From a virus, in the IMG/VR virus record IMGVR_UViG_3300018411_000019, positions 43,314-107,313 of that record: DNA of 64,000 bases; one strand, written 5' to 3'. Shown in pieces: positions 44,446 to 54,723 of the stretch (the first letter of the stretch is position 1; the number at the start of each line of letters is the position of its first letter). Under the pieces are notes generated by a model. The model was not told the origin of the DNA, made no database searches, and was given only the letters and a program-made list of their open reading frames with translations. Position numbers and translations under genes: made by a program.

Positions 44446-47013
44446 ATGACCTCCGATGACTTTCTCATCAATCACGCCTACCAGCATGTCTGGTGTGCGC
44501 CGGAGCAGGACCGGCAACATATCCTGAGACCCTCAAGGATCAGTCCAAAAGTCGGTGCACGGGGCAGTATTCAGGTACTCTGGAACACTGTTAACCTGCC
44601 GACACAAGGCCCACGCTACCATGTGTTTCAGTTTGGCAACATCGCCCAGGGAACCTTGGGTCTGAAGTTCAAGCGCAACGTCTGGACAGCGGTCAGTAAT
44701 CAAATGGTTACTGACAGCATGGTGATTGAGGTCTATACCGAGCGGGGTCTCATGGTCCCGCGGTCGCAGATGTACTTTCTCGGGACCGAGGATGGCAATA
44801 TCGTGGTCGCCGTGCTGGCGCTGCCGGAGATTGGCGACTTCGGGACCGAGGATCTGTACTTCCGGTTTTACAGCAATGCTTTCTTCGATCGGGCTGATGA
44901 ACATGACCCCTATGAAGGCATTGAATACCTGTACAACGTGCCCCTGACTACCAGCCAGATTAACAGCCTGACCTTCCAGCTTCGCAGGATGCAGGAACGC
45001 TCAGGGCATGTTTTCATCTATGTCAATGGTTGGTTCACCAATGATGTCACCACCGCCACTGTGGGTAGAGGTGACCACGTCGAACTGGTACGTGACAGTT
45101 CGGTGGAACGGGTAGTGGAGTTTGCAGTTGCTGATCTGCCGGTATTTCTGTCAGAGCTGGACCAGAAGCAAAAGTACCTGCTACACCCGCCGCGAGTTGG
45201 CGACGATCTAATCCGTTACCGTGATGATCAGGATCTGTTCCTGGTGCACAAGCGAACCGCACACATTCAAAAGGGTGTTTACTACCACAAGAACCTGGAA
45301 GACTCTATCCGGATGGTCACCCATCAGGATTACTCGATCCCATCGATCTATGTGGACAGGATGTGTTCGTTGAACCCGAACTGGGCGCGCAGTAATCAGC
45401 TGACCGCTGTGATGGTCCAGCGTCGGTCGGGAATGGATAAGAACCTGGTAGACGAAGCCCAACACATCAAAGAGTTGTACAAGTTTGATGAGGATGGATT
45501 CCATTCGGCTATCATGGGATCGGAAGCTGTCGTGGATGTCTGGCGGGTAGAAGCCCTTGAGAAATCCATGTACACGGCCCTGATGCGTGCTCCAGCAGGT
45601 AAGATCACTCGTCAGATGGTAGAACAGGCGTACGGTTACAATGCCATCACGCGCATTGTAGCAGACACCCCACAGGCCGTCACCACGCCGAAGGGTTGGG
45701 TGGAGTTGCCGTTTGGACTGCGGGGCGAGAGTACAGTCTACGAGTACGACGGCCAAGGTGTGTTGCTTGGGTGGTATGTTAACCAGAACACGCAGTGGTA
45801 CGTTCCACGGTCTGAAACCTGTCGCTATATCGAGGCGATCGTGGGCAAGGGTGGTGCGATCCAATCAACAGTCTACGGGAAAAACCACAAGCCGGCGAAA
45901 GGTCTGACCTTTCGCTGCTACGTGTGCCCTATAGAGTCGGCCATCCCCACTGGGGAATGGCGCGATGTGACCGATGACCCGGCGTTCTACGATTTTCTCG
46001 ACGATACCGTTCTGTGGAAGGTCGACCCGGCGTTCTATTACACCGCGGTCAAGATGGACGACACCTTCCTGACGTACAACCTGGTGCTCGACTACCCGGA
46101 TGGCCTGCTGCGTTTCAGTCTGAACGTACAGGAACTGCGGATCAATGGCCTGCTGTACAACGGTCTGGTTGAGATTCCCTCTGGTTTGCTCGAGTTATGG
46201 CTGAATGGTCATCCGTTGATTGAAGGGTTGGACTGGCTGATGAATGGTCAGGAGATCTGCATCATCAACAAGGAGTGGCGTAACCAGGCCGGCACATCGA
46301 ACACCATCACAGTTCGCGCGACAGGGTTCTGCACCAAGGACATGGGGAGAATCCATGCTTCTGAGTACGGGTTTGTTGAAAACGGTCTGCTGAGTCGTAA
46401 CAACCGCTGGAACCTGCGGGACGATAAGGTCATTCGGGTGATTGCGGACGGGCGAATCTGGTCCCGTGATGAACTCAGCTGGGCAGAAGACAGGCCCGAT
46501 GTGATTCTGACTAACGTACGAAACGGTGCACCCTACCAGGTCACCGAGCCCCTGATTCCATTGCGTGGTTTGACGCATGAAGAATCGTACCGGTTAAGGG
46601 ATCGAGCGGAAGCCACCGACCTGCAGATTGAAAACTACATGACCGTGGTCGTCGGTGACATGCCGGCACAGGACGTCAATTTGATTCCACGCCGGCATCG
46701 TATCTACAGTCCGTTCGTCGCCAAGCTGATGCACGATCTCATGGATGGGTTCTTTGATCAGATCGAACTGACAGGCCACTACAGCGATGTCGAGGTACGC
46801 AAGTGGTGCGAGCCTTACGTCTGGTTGCTGCCGTATGAGCCGTCTGTTCGAGACTTCGATCAACGGTACATCGCCATCGAGGCACATGAACGGGCAGCCA
46901 AGCTTGAGCTGAACGTCTACCATTACAACTTCTTGGCGCGCGCTATTCGGGTGATGCTCAACGATAAGGTCGACATCACACACTCGATCACCATCGATCA
47001 CCCACCTGTTTAA
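44446..47013 (+). CDS. Virion structural protein, 855 aa (phiKZ gp27 position)
   Basis: A large beta-rich protein (VLWNTVNLPTQGPRYHVFQF, LLRFSLNVQELRINGLLY, LELWLNGHPLIEGLDWLM) with repeated strand-turn-strand segments, typical of tail or baseplate proteins. No enzymatic motif. It is followed after 42 nt by another large structural gene. Assignment to the phiKZ gp27 family is by gene order. Confidence 0.7.
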   Translation: MTSDDFLINHAYQHVWCAPEQDRQHILRPSRISPKVGARGSIQVLWNTVNLPTQGPRYHVFQFGNIAQGTLGLKFKRNVWTAVSNQMVTDSMVIEVYTERGLMVPRSQMYFLGTEDGNIVVAVLALPEIGDFGTEDLYFRFYSNAFFDRADEHDPYEGIEYLYNVPLTTSQINSLTFQLRRMQERSGHVFIYVNGWFTNDVTTATVGRGDHVELVRDSSVERVVEFAVADLPVFLSELDQKQKYLLHPPRVGDDLIRYRDDQDLFLVHKRTAHIQKGVYYHKNLEDSIRMVTHQDYSIPSIYVDRMCSLNPNWARSNQLTAVMVQRRSGMDKNLVDEAQHIKELYKFDEDGFHSAIMGSEAVVDVWRVEALEKSMYTALMRAPAGKITRQMVEQAYGYNAITRIVADTPQAVTTPKGWVELPFGLRGESTVYEYDGQGVLLGWYVNQNTQWYVPRSETCRYIEAIVGKGGAIQSTVYGKNHKPAKGLTFRCYVCPIESAIPTGEWRDVTDDPAFYDFLDDTVLWKVDPAFYYTAVKMDDTFLTYNLVLDYPDGLLRFSLNVQELRINGLLYNGLVEIPSGLLELWLNGHPLIEGLDWLMNGQEICIINKEWRNQAGTSNTITVRATGFCTKDMGRIHASEYGFVENGLLSRNNRWNLRDDKVIRVIADGRIWSRDELSWAEDRPDVILTNVRNGAPYQVTEPLIPLRGLTHEESYRLRDRAEATDLQIENYMTVVVGDMPAQDVNLIPRRHRIYSPFVAKLMHDLMDGFFDQIELTGHYSDVEVRKWCEPYVWLLPYEPSVRDFDQRYIAIEAHERAAKLELNVYHYNFLARAIRVMLNDKVDITHSITIDHPPV

Positions 47014-47055
47014 CTTCCATGGAGCACGGGGTCAATAGGCCCCGCGAAATAAACG

Positions 47056-48732
47056 ATGAGCACAATTTCTGACATTCCTCAGGTCGGTATTGTTGACCTT
47101 GACCGTGAGTGGAGGATCTGGAACATCACCCAGATCTTCACTGGTCTGCCGGGCACTGGTCTACACTGTCCGAACGTCGATGACCTGATCCTGGACCTGA
47201 CGTCGGGTTACTACCGCGTCACCACCATCGACATAACCACCGGTCGTAGCACCTACATCCCATGGGAGTTGCCTCCGGTCACCCAGAACAACGTGGTCAT
47301 CGATCAGTTGCTTGGTGTAGGTACTGGTCAGCAAAGTGAGACGTGGCGGGTCTACATTGACACACGTCAGATGCCCTTCTCGCTTCAAGTGGATGGTCGC
47401 CTGCACCTGTATCGGTCTGATGCGGACCATTACAAAGTCTTCCTGGGTACCGATCTCACCGACAACGGTGTAGTCGTCAGCGCCCATTACAATGCCTCCG
47501 GTGAATTCCTTGGGGAGAACATTCCACTGGAGCATGTCGGGACTGACAATATCAATAACTGGGCGATCTGGGCGCCAGCTGCCGGTAACACCAACCGCCG
47601 CCTCAATGACGGGGAAGTGGTGACTGTGGTGATGTATAATGCCACGGGGCACAAGCTTAGCCATTCGTCGATGCTGGTGCAGAACACCAGCCTGGTACGT
47701 CGCTCTGCTGCTGGCATGAAACGCATCCGTTCCATCGGCCTCAAGAGCCCGTATCTGTCCGATGCAGACCCAACCCAACTCGTGGTACCGATTAACGTCG
47801 ATCTGCGCACTGTGGGCGTTACAGGGGTCGTACGGTACAACTCCGGTGAAGAGATGGAAGTCCCCATCACGCTGGACGGCTCCGGTAAGATGAGTCTGCA
47901 CGGTCTGCGGTGGTTCACTCCGACGATTCAGTCTCACCCGCACAAAATGACCCTGAGCTACCGGATGAGTGAGGATGAATACTCTCTGGAACACGGGATC
48001 ACTGAGAACGGGTATATCACTGAAGCCTTCACCATCAAGGCGATTGCGGCAGATAATGCTTACAGCCTTCGTCTGTACGTCTTCCCGACGTGGAATGGTG
48101 CAGCAGGTCGGTATGACTTGGACTTCTGGTTGTTTAACATCGACCGGGACGTTTACTACCGCGTGCCGCGTAGCGTAATCGAGATCCCCGACAATGAAGT
48201 GGCCTTCGATGGCCAGGACTTTGTCTCCCGTCAACGGCTTAAGTTTGGTCTGAAACTGTCCAGCGTCGATCCGATCTTCACCGCTCACCGCTTTGTACAG
48301 GCGGCTGAGATCTCGCTGACCAAGGCGGGTGATCAGGCAGGTGACCGTTGGCAGATCAAATGTGATCCGTCGCAGGAGAAGTTCTACGGTCAAGGTATCG
48401 TGGCCAAGAACCGCTTCGTCAACACCAACCTGTCGTACCTGGATCTGAAGTCCGGTGCTACCAGCCTGGATACATGGCTGGACAAAGTGTACTGGCCTTT
48501 GAACCATTTGTATGACAGCACAAGTGAAGTCGCTGCTCCAGAGCCGACACACTTTGTGATCCATACCAAGACACGCGAGTACACCTTCCATCGTGATCAG
48601 TGGAACCAGGAGTTCCCGATTCTCAATGATGTTAAAGTTGGCGAGACTATTTACCTGCGATGGGTGCGCGAAACTGTGCAAGGTCCATTGCAGCTTGGGG
48701 TCACGGGCATGAGTGTGCAGCAAAGCAACTGA
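47056..48732 (+). CDS. Virion structural protein, 558 aa (phiKZ gp26 position)
   Basis: A beta-rich protein with segments such as YRVTTIDITTGRSTYIPWEL and DVYYRVPRSVIEIPDNEVAF. It is similar in style to the preceding gene product and probably part of the same tail or baseplate assembly. A weakly folded GC-rich spacer of 72 nt separates it from the terminase gene. Confidence 0.7.
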   Translation: MSTISDIPQVGIVDLDREWRIWNITQIFTGLPGTGLHCPNVDDLILDLTSGYYRVTTIDITTGRSTYIPWELPPVTQNNVVIDQLLGVGTGQQSETWRVYIDTRQMPFSLQVDGRLHLYRSDADHYKVFLGTDLTDNGVVVSAHYNASGEFLGENIPLEHVGTDNINNWAIWAPAAGNTNRRLNDGEVVTVVMYNATGHKLSHSSMLVQNTSLVRRSAAGMKRIRSIGLKSPYLSDADPTQLVVPINVDLRTVGVTGVVRYNSGEEMEVPITLDGSGKMSLHGLRWFTPTIQSHPHKMTLSYRMSEDEYSLEHGITENGYITEAFTIKAIAADNAYSLRLYVFPTWNGAAGRYDLDFWLFNIDRDVYYRVPRSVIEIPDNEVAFDGQDFVSRQRLKFGLKLSSVDPIFTAHRFVQAAEISLTKAGDQAGDRWQIKCDPSQEKFYGQGIVAKNRFVNTNLSYLDLKSGATSLDTWLDKVYWPLNHLYDSTSEVAAPEPTHFVIHTKTREYTFHRDQWNQEFPILNDVKVGETIYLRWVRETVQGPLQLGVTGMSVQQSN

Positions 48733-48804
48733 GTTAGGGTGCCTGGGTCTGTCGGGGGTAATTCCCCGATAGGCCTGGGTATGCCTTGGGATTGAGGTCC
48801 ATCA

Positions 48805-51024
48805 ATGGAAACTATTCTTTTTGCTAACGACTGGCAGGAGAAGTACCCCACCGCAATTTGGGATACCAAGACGACCAATACCTCCTTTTTGGGTTTCTCG
48901 GCCCTGCTGAAACACATGGGGGTTAAGAACCACCTGTTCATGCTGGCATTGCTTCAGCCTGATCTTCAAGGGGTCGATCCCTTTGATCCGTTACTCTCCG
49001 AGGAGATGAAACTCAAGATCAAGATCGAGTGTACGTTCAACCCTTGGTACTTCATTCGTGAAGTCATGCGGGTACCGCCGGCAGCAGGTGATACACCCAT
49101 CAAGCTGGAAGCAAACCGGGGTAACATCTCGCTGTGGTGGAGTTTCCTGAACCACATCGACTACTTCCTTGTGCAGATCCGTCAGACCGGTAAGTCCCTT
49201 AACTCGGACGGTATCTCGGTTTGGTACCAGGTCTTCGGCGCGCGCAACTCGCGTTCCAACTTGTTCACCAAGGGTGACTTGTACAAGGAACACATTGCAC
49301 GCCTGAAGAAACTCCGGGCATTGCTCCCTAAGTACCTGGTGAACATTGTCAAGAAGGACACGGATAACCAGAAAGAATTCACCAACATGTCCCAGGGTAA
49401 CCGGATGGTGGTCTACATCCCCCAGAAGGACGAAGAAGCGGCCCGTAACCTAGGTCGTGGTCTGACTGTACCCCACAACCACACGGACGAAATCGCGTTC
49501 CTGAAGAACGTCCACATCTCCTTGGGTGTTATGCTCGCAGGTGGTGGTGCGGCACGTGAAGAAGCGGCCCGCAACGGCCTACCGTACGGTAACATCTTCA
49601 CTACCACAGCGGGCGAACTGGACACCCCAGAAGGAGCCTATGCCTACGACCTCATGACCGGTGGAGCCGAGTGGAATGATCACTTCTACGACTGCACCAA
49701 TCGCACCGAACTGTACGAGGTGATTCGCAAGCAGTGCCGTAACAAAGATGCCATCCTGATCAACGGTACCTTCAACCATCGTCAGTTGGGTAAGACCGAT
49801 GCATGGCTCAGGACCAAGATTGCAGAATCTCGCCAGACCGGTGACGAGGTTCGGCGTGACTATCTGAACGAATGGACCTCAGGTAACGCCAAGAACCCGC
49901 TGACCAAAGACTTGTTGCGCAAGATCATGGCCAGTGTGGTCAAGCCCGAGTTCCTTGAAATCGATAAGACGGACTATTATTCGATTCGCTGGTATGTGCC
50001 AGAACGAGAAGTTCGGGAAGGTTTGCCGGGGCGTGAACTTGTCATGGGGATGGACACCTCCAACGCAGTCGGACGAGACAACATCACAGGGGTGATATTG
50101 GACACCAGTACTCTTGAGACGGTCGGGGCATGGACAGTGAACGACTCCAACCTCACGGTGTTTGCCATGTGGCTGGTGAAGTTCTTTATCCGATTCAAGA
50201 AGTTGACCTTGGTGCCTGAGTCGAAATCCACCTGGATAGGTATTCTGGACACCTTGCTGCTGACTCTGCCGTCTCACGGTATTGACCCTGCCAAGCGGAT
50301 CTACTCGACGTTGGTTGATGCCAAGGACCAATCGCCTGAGGACCGTAAGCGTTATCACGAGTACATTGGGGATCGGGATAATTACCGGTCGTATCGGAAG
50401 CATTTCGGTTTCCCAACGAACCAAGGGTTGCGTGAGATCATCTATGGACCCGTCTTGCAGGAAGCGGCCAAGAAGACAGGTTCACTGGTACGGGATGCCA
50501 AGTTGCAAGGTGAGCTGGCGCGGCTGGTGGAAAGGAATAACCGGATCGACCACCAGGCATCTGGACACGACGACCATGTCATCAGCTGGCTACTCTGTCA
50601 CTGGTTCTTGACGTACGGTCAGAACCTTGAGCATTACGGCATTACCTTGAGTGAGGTCAAACGACGCGTCTATGAGGCTGAACATAAGTTGTCCTGGGAT
50701 GAACAGCGCCGCTACGATAAACAGCAGCAGATTCGTGACGAGATCGCCCAGCTCAATGAACGGTTGTCCTCAGAGCGCAACGTCTACGAACGAACCAAGG
50801 TGCAAAACCGGTTAGACCTCTTGATGGCCAAGATCTCCGATGAGTTTGACATGGAGAGTGCGGCATCCATTGACCAGATCAAAGAGAGTAACCGGGAGCG
50901 GCAGATGATCGATACCCGATCGTTTGGGCCGGGTAGAGCCTTGGCCTTTGAGCGACCATTGAACCTTGACCTGCGCAGTCGAGGTCATTATCAGGCGCCC
51001 AGAGGCCAGGTCATGATTCGGTGA
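48805..51024 (+). CDS. terL: Terminase large subunit
   Basis: A 739-aa DNA packaging motor. ATPase domain: the Walker A variant RQTGKS is at 126-131 and a Walker B-like HTDEIAF with Asp228/Glu229 follows. RuvC-type nuclease domain: Asp417 (VMGMDTSNAVGRDN), Glu472 (LVPESKST) and Asp589/Asp590 (GHDDHVIS), all metal-binding acids present. It translocates DNA into the prohead and cuts the concatemer. The C-terminal 110 residues are helical and charged (QQQIRDEIAQLNERLSSER). Corresponds in position to phiKZ gp25. A bidirectional hairpin follows the stop. Confidence 0.93.
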   Translation: METILFANDWQEKYPTAIWDTKTTNTSFLGFSALLKHMGVKNHLFMLALLQPDLQGVDPFDPLLSEEMKLKIKIECTFNPWYFIREVMRVPPAAGDTPIKLEANRGNISLWWSFLNHIDYFLVQIRQTGKSLNSDGISVWYQVFGARNSRSNLFTKGDLYKEHIARLKKLRALLPKYLVNIVKKDTDNQKEFTNMSQGNRMVVYIPQKDEEAARNLGRGLTVPHNHTDEIAFLKNVHISLGVMLAGGGAAREEAARNGLPYGNIFTTTAGELDTPEGAYAYDLMTGGAEWNDHFYDCTNRTELYEVIRKQCRNKDAILINGTFNHRQLGKTDAWLRTKIAESRQTGDEVRRDYLNEWTSGNAKNPLTKDLLRKIMASVVKPEFLEIDKTDYYSIRWYVPEREVREGLPGRELVMGMDTSNAVGRDNITGVILDTSTLETVGAWTVNDSNLTVFAMWLVKFFIRFKKLTLVPESKSTWIGILDTLLLTLPSHGIDPAKRIYSTLVDAKDQSPEDRKRYHEYIGDRDNYRSYRKHFGFPTNQGLREIIYGPVLQEAAKKTGSLVRDAKLQGELARLVERNNRIDHQASGHDDHVISWLLCHWFLTYGQNLEHYGITLSEVKRRVYEAEHKLSWDEQRRYDKQQQIRDEIAQLNERLSSERNVYERTKVQNRLDLLMAKISDEFDMESAASIDQIKESNRERQMIDTRSFGPGRALAFERPLNLDLRSRGHYQAPRGQVMIR

Positions 51025-51026
51025 GA

Positions 51027-51059
51027 CGGCATAGAGAGGGGCGCCCGCCCCTCTCTATG
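51027..51059. terminator. Bidirectional hairpin terminator
   Basis: ATAGAGAGGGGCG pairs with CGCCCCTCTCTAT between the convergent terminase and 419-aa genes, preceded by the recurring cggcata sequence. Confidence 0.75.
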
Positions 51060-51066
51060 TTGGCCG

Positions 51067-52326
51067 TTACGTTTTACGGTAATGGTTCATACATACGGTC
51101 CTAATGACGATGTAAAGAACTACACCGGTGCGGATGGATTTCATCAGCGAATCGTTCTTGGTCTTGACTGCCTTCTTCACCACATCGTAACCCACGTCCC
51201 TCATTTCAAGCAACAGATCGTTATTGGCACGAGAGGCGGTGTAGAGGTTACGGAGCTTCCCTAGCAGCGTGGCGATGTCCTTGGTGTTGATGCTGTTGCG
51301 GTTAGACGCAATAAAGTCAAACAAGTGCTCCAGGGTCAGGTCCACCAAACGGGTGACGTTGGGATCGCCTTTGAGCTTGGAGGAGTGTTTGGCCATGTAC
51401 TCAAGGCACTCGAGCATGTTGTGCAAGGGCAGCTTAGGCATGGTGCCTGCGACGATCTCGGCAAGTTCCCGGATGATGAAACTGTTACGGTCTGCCATGA
51501 CTTCGTCGAGGTAGCGGCGGTACGTGGAGTAGACGTTCTTGCGATTGCGGACCATGACCTCCCCATCCATATTGATCGAGGTGTTCGAGGTGCTGCGGAT
51601 CAATGCCGTAGGATCACGGCGCACGATCTCGAACTCGTCGCGGATGTTCTTCAAGTAACCCTTGATCCGACCTTGGATGTCGTTGACCATGTAGATGATG
51701 CCGTAGTCATCGTCAAACTGCTGAAACGTCTTTTGCTTGAAATGTGGGGAATCCTTGGCCAAGGTAGCGGTGGCACGGTATTCCAACAAGGCACCCCAGC
51801 TTCCCAACTCCTTCAGTTTGTATTTCTTGGGGAGGCGAGCGTAGGTGGCTACCGCCACCGCTTCGTCGGCCTTATTGGGGAACCAGTAAGCCAAGATGGA
51901 GGTGATGAACTTGTACTGCAACACCAACAGGGCATCTACCATGGCCTGTTGTTTCTCAGACTCAGTCAGCTTGGATCGGAAGATCGCATGGACCAGCCAA
52001 AGGCACGACAGGTTCATGACGTTGGTCGATACGAAACGGACCTTCTTGGGGTCGGGTACCAGGGTGCTCAATTCCAGCAGTTCATCCTGCAGGGAGACAT
52101 CATCGATGTCCATCACGCTGGTGAACCATTCCAACTGATCGGTGCGGGTGAAACGAACGTCCTGTACGCCCATCAAATGTCCGCCGAAGAAAGCCACATG
52201 GTCTTCATTCTTGTTGGCGAAGTTTTGGCGGTACGTCTGCAGGCGCCGAATAAACTGGCGGTCGATGGTGATGTGTTGACATGCCGCATCAAACAACGAC
52301 TTCACGTTAGGGGGAGGCGTGGCCAT
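51067..52326 (-). CDS. Hypothetical protein, 419 aa (phiKZ gp24 position)
   Basis: A helical protein (MATPPPNVKSLFDAACQHIT) with a C-terminal hydrophobic segment (GVVLYIVIRTVCMNHYRKT) that could associate with a membrane. AGGA precedes the chosen ATG; the frame reaches 52350. It converges on the terminase gene. Position next to terminase suggests a virion or packaging accessory protein; no family motif was recognised. Confidence 0.65.
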   Translation of the reverse strand: MATPPPNVKSLFDAACQHITIDRQFIRRLQTYRQNFANKNEDHVAFFGGHLMGVQDVRFTRTDQLEWFTSVMDIDDVSLQDELLELSTLVPDPKKVRFVSTNVMNLSCLWLVHAIFRSKLTESEKQQAMVDALLVLQYKFITSILAYWFPNKADEAVAVATYARLPKKYKLKELGSWGALLEYRATATLAKDSPHFKQKTFQQFDDDYGIIYMVNDIQGRIKGYLKNIRDEFEIVRRDPTALIRSTSNTSINMDGEVMVRNRKNVYSTYRRYLDEVMADRNSFIIRELAEIVAGTMPKLPLHNMLECLEYMAKHSSKLKGDPNVTRLVDLTLEHLFDFIASNRNSINTKDIATLLGKLRNLYTASRANNDLLLEMRDVGYDVVKKAVKTKNDSLMKSIRTGVVLYIVIRTVCMNHYRKT

Positions 52327-52392
52327 GATAAGTCCTGCTGTGAGAATCAAAGGTGAATATCATACCGATACGAATGGAATATTCTTCAACCC

Positions 52393-52407
52393 TACATGAT
52401 CCAGGTG
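52393..52407 (+). promoter_or_regulatory. Shared 15-nt promoter-like motif
   Basis: TACATGATCCAGGTG, with TTCAAC just upstream (52385) and AATATAAC just downstream. Together these also resemble a -35/extended -10 arrangement with an 18-nt spacer. Confidence 0.6.
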
Positions 52408-52439
52408 AATATAACCCAAAATCGTAAGGAGATTTACCC

Positions 52440-52994
52440 GTGTCTACTCAACAAGATCTTTACGCCCCGAAGAACAACGACCACTTTGACAACACAGCTT
52501 CCACGCTGATGCTGGAAAGCCATACCGTCAAATCATCCATCGGTGGAGCCATTGGACAACGTGAAATGCAAGGGACTTTAAGTAGCCGGATTCGTAGTCT
52601 GACCCGCGATGTAGTCGAAGGGATAACTCAGCATGAATGGCGCGCCATGGCTATCGAGCACCCGGCATATCCGTTGATCTTTGAAGAACTTAAAGCCGCC
52701 CATGACTCCAAGATCCTTGATAAGGTCATGGATCGGTTGGAGGCCCTAGGATGCATTGTAACGTACGATCGGTCCACTGGCCAACTCACCCTAGGGTTGA
52801 ACATCAATAACCTCTGTAAAGGCTTCACAGAGCGTATAGAGATGATGGATGTGCGTAACAAGCGACTCATTGATCAAGCCAATGGCATTGGTCCTCTGGA
52901 TCGGTTCGTGGAACCCCAATCCAAGCTGCAAGTGGGCGACATCCAGATCAGCCCTACGTACTTTCTGACGTTCAACCTCAAGGACGATCAGTAA
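52440..52994 (+). CDS. Hypothetical protein, 184 aa, GTG start
   Basis: The GTG giving (M)STQQDLYAPKNNDHFDN follows AAGGAG and is the only good start. The protein is mixed alpha/beta with a region FIVTYDRSTGQLTLGLNINN-like near residues 105-125, and no named domain. A structured terminator follows. Confidence 0.7.
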   Translation: MSTQQDLYAPKNNDHFDNTASTLMLESHTVKSSIGGAIGQREMQGTLSSRIRSLTRDVVEGITQHEWRAMAIEHPAYPLIFEELKAAHDSKILDKVMDRLEALGCIVTYDRSTGQLTLGLNINNLCKGFTERIEMMDVRNKRLIDQANGIGPLDRFVEPQSKLQVGDIQISPTYFLTFNLKDDQ

Positions 52995-53003
52995 CCTACA
53001 CTT

Positions 53004-53079
53004 GAAACCCTGTCCGCTGATGTCTTAGTCAGCGGTCCCCCTTTCCATTTCTGGCTAAGATGGGCAGGGTTTCTTTTTT
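53004..53079 (+). terminator. Compound hairpin terminator
   Basis: AAACCCTG at the left pairs with CAGGGTTT at the right, enclosing a smaller CGCTGA/TCAGCG hairpin, and a TCTTTTTTG run follows. Confidence 0.7.
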
Positions 53080-53097
53080 GCCCCAGGAGGCACATTC

Positions 53098-53514
53098 ATG
53101 TCCAGCGATGTTATCGGACGCATTGAAACATTCAAGCAACTGGTAGACACCCTCTCGCGGTACACCAATAACACCATTCCCCCTGAGATTGAACGGCAGG
53201 TCTTTACCCGCTCCGCTCCAATGATTCAGTCGGTTGCGTGGTTCATGACCGGCTTCCATAGGGACCTGACGGCAGACATGTCTGTGGATGATATTGTCAA
53301 CCACCTGATGACTTGGCGTGGTGACATCACCCGGTTGCTCGCAGACAATGAGGTGTCGTTCGACATCATGGTGCGAGATAACGAGATCTGGGGATACATG
53401 AGCGATTATCAGTCGGGGATCGCCATCGGTCACTCCTTGACGAAGAAGGATGAACTCTTCCTAGACAAACTCATGCTGAAGGACCTCTACATCGCGCCGG
53501 TGTGGTTGAACTGA
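53098..53514 (+). CDS. Hypothetical protein, 138 aa
   Basis: Begins MSSDVIGRIETFKQLVDTLS with a CAGGAGG binding site. Soluble, alpha/beta, with an Asp-rich patch (TADMSVDDIVNHL). No family recognised. Confidence 0.7.
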   Translation: MSSDVIGRIETFKQLVDTLSRYTNNTIPPEIERQVFTRSAPMIQSVAWFMTGFHRDLTADMSVDDIVNHLMTWRGDITRLLADNEVSFDIMVRDNEIWGYMSDYQSGIAIGHSLTKKDELFLDKLMLKDLYIAPVWLN

Positions 53515-53530
53515 TTCATCTGACATAAAG

Positions 53531-53985
53531 CCCCTACACAGTCCCTCTCGAAGGCTGTGTAGGGGTACTTTGTCGGGTGATCTTTTTCTTTTACAATAGG
53601 GTCCATATTGGTATAGGTGTTTTTCGCCCCATTTGAAAAAAGGGGGGGGGAATTCGGCCAAAAAGACTCGTACTGTATCACTGGTATCCTGGGGGGTTTG
53701 GAGACTACTGATTTGTGATCCTGTAGCGTAGCGTAAGGGAGACAAATCACCAATGCTGGTAATGCTCTTAAGAGGGCGAAGCCCTCTATATACACTAAGT
53801 AAAACATATAACCATACCATTAATTGATACCGTAATTTATTACGATCCATCAGTAAGTTCAAGACCGACTGAGATCAGCGTGAGCGAGATCGAAGGAGGA
53901 GTTCCCCCAATCTACCAGCTTCTGGCTGGTTATTTATGCTGTCTCGCGGGAATCATATAGAACGATTCTATCTAGGGGAAGTCCT
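53531..53985 (+). other. 470-nt non-coding region with terminator and G-tract
   Basis: The left end is a terminator-like hairpin (CCCCTACACAG paired with CTGTGTAGGGG, 53531-53565) after the 138-aa gene. Then come a T-rich stretch, a run of nine G preceded by six A at 53636-53650, and A/T-rich sequence with a small palindrome (AGAACGATTCT near 53961). No convincing ORF, tRNA or copy of the YACAT motif was found. It probably holds the promoter of the 243-aa gene. Confidence 0.6.
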
Positions 53986-54717
53986 ATGGACAACGAAGAA
54001 ATTAAACAATGGCTAAGTCTTCAGCCTACTAACATCAAGTCTGCAGTTAAGTTCTCGCACATTGACGAAGCAGGACCCATGTACCACATGAGTCTAGACG
54101 GAGAGATCAGTAAGTTCATTCCCTTTGTCCCTAGACGTGCTGCCAATAAGGAAAACGTGTCAGTACCGAGGGTATCGGTGGCGCCTTCGATAATGGGCTG
54201 CTTCATCGGTTACATGGCCAGTTGGAAAGACATCGCTTGGCCTGGGGACAATGTCAAGAATAAGAAGTTTAAGAATGGCTGGTATCTATACGAACTCCCG
54301 TATGAGTACTGCATCAAGCCCAATAAGAAACTCCTGTTTGACCAGGAGAATTCCAATGAGCATTGGCTGGTGACCTACAGCCCAGCGACCCGTGAATACC
54401 GGCCAGTGATTGTAGCGAAGATGTTTTACTCTGAGCTTAATATCATGCCCAAAGCAGGATCGGTCCCAGAGTATCGGACCAAGCTGGTCATTGAGGTGCT
54501 GAGTGATCGGGGTATCTTACTGGGTGGTGATCGAACACTGGGTAAGGGTGCATGGATGGTAGAGGGTCCGCTACTTGAAGACCATGCCCGGTGGAATGAC
54601 CTGAAACCGTATTCCATTGCTCCGATCAGTGCGGCTCACTATGCGCTCCTGAAGGGCTACGTTGCTAGTATGCTGTCACTGGAGTCACTCAGCCCACCTG
54701 CTGCATTCAAATGGTGA
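53986..54717 (+). CDS. Hypothetical protein, 243 aa
   Basis: Begins MDNEEIKQWLSLQPTNIKSA. It has a beta-rich middle (GWYLYELPYEYCIKPNKKLL) and a C terminus (LESLSPPAAFKW) that looks like a conserved tail peptide. No catalytic motif. Separated from the next gene by 6 nt, so the two are probably co-transcribed. Confidence 0.7.
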   Translation: MDNEEIKQWLSLQPTNIKSAVKFSHIDEAGPMYHMSLDGEISKFIPFVPRRAANKENVSVPRVSVAPSIMGCFIGYMASWKDIAWPGDNVKNKKFKNGWYLYELPYEYCIKPNKKLLFDQENSNEHWLVTYSPATREYRPVIVAKMFYSELNIMPKAGSVPEYRTKLVIEVLSDRGILLGGDRTLGKGAWMVEGPLLEDHARWNDLKPYSIAPISAAHYALLKGYVASMLSLESLSPPAAFKW

Positions 54718-54723
54718 CCTGAC

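Noticed and set aside
47161-48723. A 520-codon minus-strand ORF opposite the 558-aa virion gene
   Set aside because: Antisense shadow; the plus-strand gene is collinear with the terminase and tail block.
53820-53985. A tRNA gene in the non-coding gap
   Set aside because: A GTTCAAGACC stretch resembles a T-loop, but no acceptor stem, anticodon arm or correct spacing could be assembled.
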